Shown here: in pieces, positions 7,055-12,263 of the stretch
Numbering within the stretch: the stretch's first letter is position 1
Layout of the letters: every line of letters starts with the position of its first letter
Assembly: GCA_903862155.1 (NCBI GenBank)
Contig: CAIOXF010000243.1
Location: 1-15,658, forward strand
DNA length: 15,658 nt
Direction: 5' to 3'
DNA from: an uncultured cyanobacterium
GTDB lineage: Bacteria; Cyanobacteriota; Cyanobacteriia; PCC-6307; Cyanobiaceae
The notes under the pieces: model-generated
Told to the model about the DNA's origin: nothing
What the model saw: the letters and a program-made list of their open reading frames with translations, nothing else
Database searches by the model: none
Program-made: the position numbers and the translations under genes

Positions 7055-7099
7055 CAGTTCCCCACCGATTTGACGCCACTGGACCGGTGTGGGGAACTG
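7055..7099. promoter_or_regulatory. Inverted repeat upstream of the DUF2811 gene
   Basis: CAGTTCCCCACCG at 7055-7067 faces CCGGTGTGGGGAACTG at 7084-7099. The outer 11 bases (CAGTTCCCCAC / GTGGGGAACTG) pair perfectly, and the inner CCG pairing continues after a 2-base bulge, around a 16-base loop. If transcribed it would form a strong hairpin ending 23 bp before the DUF2811 ATG. No T-run follows, so it is not a classic terminator. It could be an operator, an mRNA leader hairpin, or paired binding sites. Confidence 0.55.
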
Positions 7100-7122
7100 A
7101 TGGCCACTACGGGGATCCAGGG

Positions 7123-7356
7123 ATGGGTGATGCAGGGCTGGGCACAGGCGGCACGGTGAGTCTGCGGGCCGATGTGCCTGCGCCCCTGCTGGCTTCGATG
7201 CGCGAGTTCATCGATCGCCATCCCAACTGGGATCAATACCGCCTGGTGCAGGCGGCCCTTGCCGGCTTCCTGGTGCAGAACGGTGCCGCCAGCCGCGACC
7301 TCACCCGCTGCTATCTGGCCAATTTGTTCCCGGGGCGTTCGAACAGCTGGCAGTAG
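7123..7356 (+). CDS. DUF2811 family small protein
   Basis: A 77-residue protein with TVSLRADVPAPLLASMREFI (11-30), DRHPNWDQYRLVQAALAGFL (31-50), VQNG and TRCYLANLFP (61-70). This pattern (short strand, helix, HPNWDQ turn, helix, YL-LF ending) matches the cyanobacterial DUF2811 family of unknown function, which looks like a small ribbon-helix-helix-sized fold. The ATG at 7123 was chosen; an in-frame GTG at 7087 falls inside the inverted repeat, and a GTG at 7156 would start at VSLRADVP. A 19-codon open frame (ATG 7100, stop TGA 7157-7159) overlaps that GTG as GTGA. The last 46 bp overlap the tail of the membrane-protein gene on the other strand. Confidence 0.8.
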   Translation: MGDAGLGTGGTVSLRADVPAPLLASMREFIDRHPNWDQYRLVQAALAGFLVQNGAASRDLTRCYLANLFPGRSNSWQ

Positions 7357-8069
7357 GCGGCCGTGAGCGTGCATAGGGCCAGGGGCAGGGTCACCACTAG
7401 CCCGGCTAGCAGCAGCAGCACCCCGGCCAACAGCATCAGGCTCACCACCAGCAGAAGGCCCAAGGCCTGGAGCCAGTGGGGATCAATGGCCCTCCGGCCG
7501 CTTTGCACTGCCGCCAGGGGCATGGCCCGTCCCAGCACCGTGATCGGCAGGCAGAGCACCTGGTCTGCCGCCAGATAGATCAGCACCGCCAGGCGGGCTA
7601 CCAGCGGCAGTGGCGCCAGCAGGGGCTGCAGCAGGGAGAGCAGCGCGCCGGTTGCATCGGCGAGTTCGCGCACTCCCCAGAGCACCAGGGCGATCAGCGC
7701 CAGGGTGCCGAGGCTGCGCCCCATCGCTGGCCAGTCGGGTTTGAGCATCAGGCGCATCGGCACCGCCCGCCCCTCCAGCGCGGCCGAGGCTCCCCGCAGG
7801 AGCCCCACCAACAGCCACAGACCGCTCACCCCCCAGGCCAGCAGGCTCGCTGCCGCCCCCAGCACGGCGGCTGGTACCGGATCGCCAGCGGGCGTGAACA
7901 GGTCTGAGGAGGTTTGCCGAAACGCCAATTGGGCCAGCAGGTTCAATCCACCGGCCAGCAGGGCAAACCCGCTGAAGGTCCAGGGGCTGCGGCCGTAGGC
8001 ATGCCAGCCCTGATCCACTGCATGGCGGATGGCGATGGGGGCATCGCTGCAGGGCTGGAGAGGCTTCAA
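7311..8069 (-). CDS. Polytopic membrane protein, function unknown (copy A)
   Basis: A 252-residue hydrophobic protein with about six membrane segments: roughly 30-50, 68-92, 118-138, 150-178 and a pair within 202-238. The N terminus AVDQGWHAYGRSPWTFSGFA and the C-terminal HWLQALGLLLVV...TLPLALCTLTAAYCQLF give a glycerophosphodiester-phosphodiesterase-membrane-domain or DUF975-like feel, but I cannot assign a family. From W199 to L242 it aligns without gaps to W163-L206 of the membrane protein at 8648-9283, with 16 of 44 residues identical by my count. The start is a TTG at 8069 that overlaps the stop of the EVE gene in TTGA, so translation is probably coupled. Its end overlaps DUF2811 by 46 bp, longer than the other tail overlaps here. 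Confidence 0.82.
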   Translation of the reverse strand: MKPLQPCSDAPIAIRHAVDQGWHAYGRSPWTFSGFALLAGGLNLLAQLAFRQTSSDLFTPAGDPVPAAVLGAAASLLAWGVSGLWLLVGLLRGASAALEGRAVPMRLMLKPDWPAMGRSLGTLALIALVLWGVRELADATGALLSLLQPLLAPLPLVARLAVLIYLAADQVLCLPITVLGRAMPLAAVQSGRRAIDPHWLQALGLLLVVSLMLLAGVLLLLAGLVVTLPLALCTLTAAYCQLFERPGNKLAR

Positions 8070-8524
8070 CCCGCCTCCAGCAGCGTAAGCAGCCGATCGG
8101 CGGTGGCCTTAGGCACCGGCAGGATCGACAGCCGCGTGCCGCGCTTCACCACCCCCAGCTCCTCCGGTCTGAATTCCTCGCGCAGCACGTCCAGGCTGAG
8201 CAGGGCTGGGAAGTGGCGTACGTAGCGCAGGCGGGCGCAGTCCCAGCGGGGGGCCTCCGGTTTGGAGGCCGGGTCGAAATACTTGGAGTTGGGGTTGAAC
8301 TGGGTGGGATCCACCAGGCCCGTTCCCACCACTTCCATCAGACCCACGATGCCGGGCGGTTTGGCGTTGGAGTGATAGAAGAACGCCTGGTCTCCAGGCT
8401 GCATGGTGCGCATGAAGTTGCGGGCCTGGTAGTTGCGGATGCCATCCCAGAGGGTTGTGCCTTCCCGCTGCAGATCATCGATGCCGTACACATCCGGCTC
8501 GCTCTTCATCAGCCACCAGGCCAT
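8066..8524 (-). CDS. EVE-domain protein (PUA-like fold)
   Basis: A 152-residue protein with the EVE landmarks WLMKSEPDVYGIDDL (4-18), LWDGIRNYQARNFMR (25-39), GDQAFFYHSN (44-53) and GIVGLMEVV (58-66). The family, which includes human THYN1, has a PUA-like barrel. Some members are reported or proposed to bind modified cytosine or modified RNA bases; nothing here fixes the ligand. No methyltransferase or restriction gene is adjacent, so a housekeeping role is more likely than defence. The ATG at 8524 (MAWWLMKSEP) fits the family better than an in-frame ATG at 8548. It forms a two-gene unit with the membrane protein downstream through a TTGA overlap, and is divergent from a second membrane protein across a 123-bp gap. 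Confidence 0.93.
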   Translation of the reverse strand: MAWWLMKSEPDVYGIDDLQREGTTLWDGIRNYQARNFMRTMQPGDQAFFYHSNAKPPGIVGLMEVVGTGLVDPTQFNPNSKYFDPASKPEAPRWDCARLRYVRHFPALLSLDVLREEFRPEELGVVKRGTRLSILPVPKATADRLLTLLEAG

Positions 8525-8585
8525 CGCGTTTCGGCCCAGCGGCCCCATGAACGGGCGGATCGTATTTCAGATCACAGCGCTTCCG

Positions 8586-8615
8586 TTGACACGACCAATG
8601 TTCGGGCTGAACACT
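8586..8615 (+). promoter_or_regulatory. Candidate sigma-70-type promoter for membrane protein B
   Basis: A perfect TTGACA (-35) at 8586-8591 is followed after 18 bp by AACACT (-10, matching three positions of TATAAT) at 8610-8615. Transcription would begin near 8622 and give a leader of about 26 nt before the ATG at 8648. The -10 is poor. On the minus strand TACGAT at 8559-8564 could be the -10 of the EVE gene, without a matching -35. Confidence 0.4.
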
Positions 8616-8647
8616 CGGGGCGTCAGTCCCTGTCATTTTCCAGGCCC

Positions 8648-9283
8648 ATGCAGTACGGCTCGATCATTCAGCACGGTGCGAGGGGATTCACCCGCAACGC
8701 CTGGGTGCTGGTGGGTTTTTCCGTCGTTTATTTCATTGCCATCGGCGTGCTGTCGCTGCTGGCCTCCAAGGTGGACGACGGCCTCAGCGGTGCCAATCCC
8801 CAGCTGTGGCTGCTGATTCCCTATCTCCTGCTTCTGCTGCTGCAGGTGGTGGTGCATCTGGTGGGCAACATCGCCCTGATCCATGGCGCCCTAATGGCGG
8901 TCAAGGGACAAACCTTCAAGTTCGGCCAGCTGTTCGCCGTGTCCGGAGAGATCTTCAATCTGTTCGGATTCCATGTGTTCTCGTCGATTGCGGTGCTGGT
9001 GGGTCTGCTCGCCTTCGGCATTCCTGGCATTTACCTGGCCGTGGCCTACTGGTTCGCGGCCTTCGTGCTGGTGGATCGCCGCGTGGCCTTCCTGGATGCC
9101 ATGGCCCTCTCCCGCACCCTGGTAACGGCCCGTTGGTTTGACATCGCCGTCTTCGTGGTGGTGGTGGGCGCCATCTCCCTGTCGGGGGTGATCGCCTGCG
9201 GCGTGGGCCTGTTCGCCACCGTGCCCCTGGGCGTCTGCGTTGGTGCCAGCGCCTACCTGCAGCTTGTGGCCCAGAAGAGCTGA
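8648..9283 (+). CDS. Polytopic membrane protein, function unknown (copy B)
   Basis: A 211-residue, strongly hydrophobic protein starting MQYGSIIQHGARGFTRNAWV. Membrane segments fall at about 16-39, 52-83 (long, perhaps two), 107-147 (two) and 163-205 (two). LVDRRVAFLDAMALSRTLVT (141-160) is a conserved-looking loop of the type seen in DUF975/YciC-like proteins, where an Asp precedes a short helix and a final helical hairpin. Its C-terminal segment resembles that of the membrane protein at 7311-8069, sharing W, GV, GL, T-PL, C and AY-QL at constant spacing. The ATG at 8648 was chosen; the frame remains open upstream to 8213 but only as the antisense of the EVE gene. No substrate can be inferred. 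Its stop lies 13 bp from the murD stop. Confidence 0.85.
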   Translation: MQYGSIIQHGARGFTRNAWVLVGFSVVYFIAIGVLSLLASKVDDGLSGANPQLWLLIPYLLLLLLQVVVHLVGNIALIHGALMAVKGQTFKFGQLFAVSGEIFNLFGFHVFSSIAVLVGLLAFGIPGIYLAVAYWFAAFVLVDRRVAFLDAMALSRTLVTARWFDIAVFVVVVGAISLSGVIACGVGLFATVPLGVCVGASAYLQLVAQKS

Positions 9284-9296
9284 GCGCGCGTCTTGC

Positions 9297-10703
9297 TCAG
9301 AGCGCCAGCACGAGCTGTCGGAAATGGTCGCCGCGGGCTTCGAAGTCGCTGTACTGATCGAAGCTCGCGCAGGCCGGCGACAGCAGCACGACTTCGCAGC
9401 CCAGCTTGGGAGCCAGTTCAGCCGCCAGGGGAACGGCGTCTGCTAACCCCTCACAGCGGTGCACGTCACCCCCATATCCGCCGCCGCTGAGCAGGGTGGT
9501 GAACTCATCCGCCGCCGCCCCGAACAGCACCACGGCGGCTGCTTTGGCCTTCAGGGCCGCTACCCAGGCACTGGCGTCGCCGATCTTCGATTGGCCGCCG
9601 GCCAGGGCCACCAGCGGACCCTTCAGGGCTTTCAGCGCCACTTCTGCGGCGTCGTAGTTGGTGGCCTTGCTGTCGTTGAACCAGTGGATGCCGCCGTGCT
9701 GGCGGATGCGCTCCAGTCGGTGCGGCACTCCAGGAAAGGCCCCAAAGGCTTTCTCCATCTGGGCGCCGCTCAACCCCGCCCGAAGGCAGGCTGCCGCGGC
9801 CATCAGCAGGTTCTGGCGGTTGTGGTCGCCCGGCATAGCCAGGCAGTCGGCCTCCATCAGATCGATTGGGAGTTCTCGGCTCTCGCTGCGCTGCCACACC
9901 CGCCCGTCCTCGATCCATAACAGCGGCTCGATCTCAGGGGGGAGTGCCCCGCGAGGCCCGGCGGTGATCCACTGCACAGGCTGGATCCAGGTGCCGGCAT
10001 GGGCGCGTAGGTCGGGGTCGTCGGCGTTGAGGATCCGCACGGCGCTGCGCTCCAGCAGGCTGCGTTTGATCGCGCGGTAGGCGTCCAGGGTGCCGTGGCG
10101 CTCCAGGTGATCCGGGGTGAGGGTGGTCCAGATGCCCACCGCCGGGGCGATTTGGGGGTTGGCCTCGATCTGATAGCTGCTCATCTCCATCACCAGCCAG
10201 TCAGGGGGCTGGGGTGCCTGAAGGCAGCGCTCCAGCACCAGTTCGGCGCCAGAGAAGCCCACGTTGCCGCCCATCGGCGCGTTCAGTCCCGCTTGCTCCA
10301 GCACGTGACTCACCAGGTGGGTCACGGTGGTTTTGCCGTTCGTGCCGGTGATCCCGATCCAGGGGGTGGCGCTGCTGGCCTGCCAGGCCGGCAGTAGATC
10401 GCCCTGCACAGTGATGCCCCGCTCCCGCAGGGCCTTGAGGGTGGGATGGTCCCAGCGGATGCCCGGGCTCACCACCACCGTGGATCCGGCTGGCAGGGGG
10501 TCCAGGGCCTCCAGGGTGAGGGGCACCCCCAAGCGCACGTCGATGCCTTCAGCGCGCAGGGCCTCAGCCCGGACCTGCAGCTCAGGTGTGTTGTTGCTCT
10601 CGATCAGTTGAACCGGCCGGTTTTGGGCTCGCAGCAGCCGGGCCACCCCGATGCCGGATCGCGCCAGCCCCACCACAATCGTGAGCTGAGCGGAATCAGA
10701 CAC
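9297..10703 (-). CDS. murD: UDP-N-acetylmuramoyl-L-alanine--D-glutamate ligase
   Basis: Adds D-glutamate to UDP-MurNAc-L-Ala in the cytosol, the second amino-acid step of peptidoglycan precursor synthesis. Seen in the 468-residue form: an N-terminal UDP-binding Rossmann segment TIVVGLARSGIGVARLL, the ATP P-loop GITGTNGKTT (117-126), LVMEMSSYQIE, TPDHLERHGTLDAYRAIK, the NADD motif, GDHNRQNLLMAAA, and the C-terminal-domain signature HWFNDSKATNYDAAEVAL. The length is normal. The start is uncertain: GTG at 10703 places the Rossmann strand six residues from the N terminus, as in other MurD proteins; TTG codons at 10709 and 10724 are alternatives. None has a clear Shine-Dalgarno. It lies directly downstream of tRNA-Val with no terminator between, so the two are probably one transcript. 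Confidence 0.95.
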   Translation of the reverse strand: MSDSAQLTIVVGLARSGIGVARLLRAQNRPVQLIESNNTPELQVRAEALRAEGIDVRLGVPLTLEALDPLPAGSTVVVSPGIRWDHPTLKALRERGITVQGDLLPAWQASSATPWIGITGTNGKTTVTHLVSHVLEQAGLNAPMGGNVGFSGAELVLERCLQAPQPPDWLVMEMSSYQIEANPQIAPAVGIWTTLTPDHLERHGTLDAYRAIKRSLLERSAVRILNADDPDLRAHAGTWIQPVQWITAGPRGALPPEIEPLLWIEDGRVWQRSESRELPIDLMEADCLAMPGDHNRQNLLMAAAACLRAGLSGAQMEKAFGAFPGVPHRLERIRQHGGIHWFNDSKATNYDAAEVALKALKGPLVALAGGQSKIGDASAWVAALKAKAAAVVLFGAAADEFTTLLSGGGYGGDVHRCEGLADAVPLAAELAPKLGCEVVLLSPACASFDQYSDFEARGDHFRQLVLAL

Positions 10704-10734
10704 CGTCAATGGAGCCAGGTTCAATTAGAGGAAA

Positions 10735-10806
10735 TGGGCGATACTGGAATCGAACCAGTGACTCCTACCGTGTCAAGGTAGTGCTCTACCTCTGAGCTAA
10801 TCGCCC
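10735..10806 (-). tRNA. tRNA-Val (anticodon GAC)
   Basis: A complete 72-nt cloverleaf on the minus strand. The acceptor arms GGGCGAT and ATCGCCC pair fully. The D arm is GCTC-AGAGGTA-GAGC, the anticodon arm CTACC-TTGACAC-GGTAG with anticodon GAC (plus-strand 10772-10774), a 5-nt variable loop, and the T arm ACTGG-TTCGAAT-CCAGT; the discriminator base is A. It reads the Val codons GUC and GUU. The CCA end is not encoded (TTT follows). The 3' end is 10 nt from the most upstream possible murD start and 31 nt from the preferred one. Confidence 0.98.
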
Positions 10807-10816
10807 GAGCCATTGC

Positions 10817-10822
10817 AACCTA
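10817..10822 (-). promoter_or_regulatory. Candidate -10 element for tRNA-Val
   Basis: On the minus strand TAGGTT fits the TANNNT pattern and ends 10 nt before the tRNA 5' end, which would give a leader of only a few nucleotides, as is usual for tRNA genes. No good -35 is found 16-18 bp upstream. If real, it would also drive murD. Confidence 0.35.
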
Positions 10823-10878
10823 GCAGTCACCGGTCCAGGCATCTTGTGGGCGGGTCCAACTCAGCGCCGTACCGCAGG

Positions 10879-11664
10879 TCAGCGCTTTACCAGGATCACC
10901 CGCCAGCGGTCGCGTTTGGTGAGGGCCATCTCTTCCACCAGCAGCTCGCCCCGCCCTTCCAGCTGAACCCGATCGCCCGCGGTCAATTCGCGGCTGGGAC
11001 TTGTGATCGGCGTCCAGTTCAGCCGCACGACTCCCTGGCGGATCAGTTCGGCCATGCGGCTGCGCGACATGCCGAAGCCAGCCGAGGCCAGGGCGTCGAG
11101 CCGCAGGGAGGCTTCCACGCTGGTGAGCCGCTTCTGGGCCCGCTGCGCCGGCAGTTGCAGCTCGCTGATCGGACGGGTGCTGAGCTCTACCGGCACGGTG
11201 CGCACCTGGGCGGTGCTGCCCTGCAGGCGAGCCGCCAGCTCCGCGGTCACGATCGCCTGGGCGCCGCGATCGCCGCGCATCCAGATGTCCCCCAGCTCGC
11301 CGGCCTGGGCCCCTGCTGTCCGTAGGCCTGCCCGCACATCACTCGGCTCGGCCGGATCAAACAGGAAGTTGCCGCTGATCTCCAGTCCCTCCAGTTCCGT
11401 GGGCACGGTGGGGGGCTCGAGGCAGCTGTCGGCGCGCTGCAGCAGCAGCCGGCGGCGTTCGGCGCCTGGGTGGCCGCCCTCGCCATGAAGGCTGAGTTCG
11501 CTTAGGGCTCCGAGCCGCTGTTCCGCCTGTTCGCGCAGGTCGGCTGGCAAGAAGGCAGTCCATACCGGCGTCCAGGTGCGCAGGGCCTCCTCGGCGGCTG
11601 CGATCACCGGTTCGAGGGATGCGGGATCCGGGGCTCCCTCCAGCAACTCCTTGCGCGGCAGCAT
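10879..11664 (-). CDS. Photosystem II S4-domain protein (RNA-binding, YlmH-like)
   Basis: A 261-residue protein starting MLPRKELLEG. An N-terminal helical region is followed by a central alpha/beta domain (LEISGNFLFDPAEPSDVRAG at about 94-113; GDIWMRGDRGAQAIV at 125-139), and then an S4 RNA-binding domain at about 187-245 (LRLDALASAGFGMSRSRMAE, LIRQGVVRLNW, ELTAGDRVQLEGRGEL). This order and length fit the cyanobacterial/plastid family annotated as photosystem II S4-domain protein, related to YlmH. S4 domains bind structured RNA; a direct role in PSII is not shown by sequence. The ATG at 11664 shares one base with the TGA of the upstream gene (TGATG), so translation is probably coupled; longer upstream frames read through that gene and were rejected. 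Confidence 0.9.
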   Translation of the reverse strand: MLPRKELLEGAPDPASLEPVIAAAEEALRTWTPVWTAFLPADLREQAEQRLGALSELSLHGEGGHPGAERRRLLLQRADSCLEPPTVPTELEGLEISGNFLFDPAEPSDVRAGLRTAGAQAGELGDIWMRGDRGAQAIVTAELAARLQGSTAQVRTVPVELSTRPISELQLPAQRAQKRLTSVEASLRLDALASAGFGMSRSRMAELIRQGVVRLNWTPITSPSRELTAGDRVQLEGRGELLVEEMALTKRDRWRVILVKR

Positions 11665-12167
11665 CAGCTCTCGCCCAGGCGCACCACCGCCTTGGGCCGC
11701 CCCTGCTGCAGGGTGGTCCAGGGCATCTCCACCCCGTCGAGGGTTTCCACCAGCAGCAGCCAGTTGCCTTCTTCCAGCCGGTTGCGCAGGCTGCGGATCC
11801 GGTCGTCTTCCTCGGAATTCACCGACGCGGCTGCCGCGAAGCTGCCCATCCAGCCCGACCCCAGGCCCAGCAGGGCTCCGATCAGGTGCTGGCTCCATTC
11901 GCCGAAGTAGGCGAAGGTGTCGAGATCGGTGATGTAAGTGAAGGTGAGCCCGGCCATGAAGCCGAACGGAATCAGCCAGCGGGCCATGCTGCGCTGACGC
12001 GCTTTGCGGGCCGCGGCGGGATCGAGCCGCACGACCTCGGCCAGCGGCGTTTCGTCTTTCCCGATGGCCACCAGGCTCGCCATCGGGGGCTGCACGTTGG
12101 CGAGCTTGTCCCTCAGTTGCTTCAGCCGCTCGCGGTTGTCGAGCACCAACACCACGCTTGTGGCCAA
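11664..12167 (-). CDS. Conserved hypothetical membrane protein
   Basis: A 167-residue protein I do not recognise by name. It has a soluble N terminus (VVLVLDNRERLKQLRDKL, then PPMASLVAIGKDETPLAEVV), a basic patch AARKARQRSMARW, and two membrane segments at about 64-80 (LIPFGFMAGLTFTYITD) and 93-115, the second with a glycine-rich zipper (GALLGLGSGWMGSF). A soluble tail follows (RIRSLRNRLEEGNWLLLVET, then RPKAVVRLGES). The positive-inside pattern suggests that both ends are cytosolic. The start is a TTG at 12167, with a GTG at 12155 as alternative; there is no ATG near. Its stop overlaps the start of the PSII S4-domain gene, hinting at a shared job. It is divergent from serA across a 96-bp gap. 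Confidence 0.78.
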   Translation of the reverse strand: MATSVVLVLDNRERLKQLRDKLANVQPPMASLVAIGKDETPLAEVVRLDPAAARKARQRSMARWLIPFGFMAGLTFTYITDLDTFAYFGEWSQHLIGALLGLGSGWMGSFAAAASVNSEEDDRIRSLRNRLEEGNWLLLVETLDGVEMPWTTLQQGRPKAVVRLGES

Positions 12168-12179
12168 GCCCTGCCCCCT

Positions 12180-12195
12180 GCCGCCGTTGGGCGGC
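12180..12195. promoter_or_regulatory. GC-rich hairpin between serA and the divergent gene
   Basis: GCCGCC-GTTG-GGCGGC is a perfect 6-bp stem with a 4-base loop in the 96-bp gap between the TTG at 12167 (minus) and the serA ATG at 12264 (plus). It could be an operator dyad or an mRNA hairpin. TACACT at 12226-12231 is a possible -10 for serA; a TTGATT at 12208-12213 is too close (12 bp) to act as its -35. Confidence 0.35.
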
Positions 12196-12263
12196 TTGTC
12201 AGAAAGGTTGATTCTGGCTGCTCACTACACTTCACACCCGGCTCTCCCACCACCCCGCCGGGC

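Larger units (their letters stand above)
6782..7122. other. 341-bp non-coding gap with clustered short repeats and dyads
   Basis: The only gap above 300 bp, between divergent genes. Contents: a tandem pair TTTTCCACGGG/TTTTCCGCAGG at 6859-6880; six copies of TCCCCA or its complement at 6840, 6916, 6927, 7002, 7059 and 7090; a small dyad TGGGGA-GAACG-TCCCCA at 6916-6932; a larger inverted repeat at 7055-7099; a purine-rich AAGAGGAGGAGAGA at 7036-7049; and TTGACA at 6949 without a convincing -10 partner. One plus-strand frame is open from a GTG at 6965 to 7159, but it shows no recognisable protein. I read this as a regulatory region, possibly encoding a small RNA or binding DnaA or another regulator. 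Confidence 0.5.

Noticed and set aside
8066..8524. EVE-domain gene as part of a defence or restriction island
   Set aside because: EVE domains occur in modification-dependent restriction, but here the domain is stand-alone among core genes, with no nuclease, helicase or methyltransferase nearby.
8213..8647. Upstream extension of membrane protein B by 145 codons
   Set aside because: This part is antisense to the EVE gene. A candidate promoter and a natural ATG at 8648 define the start better.
11665..11898. 78-codon N-terminal extension of the PSII S4-domain protein
   Set aside because: It overlaps the upstream membrane-protein gene in another frame, and the ATG at 11664 gives the family's normal length.
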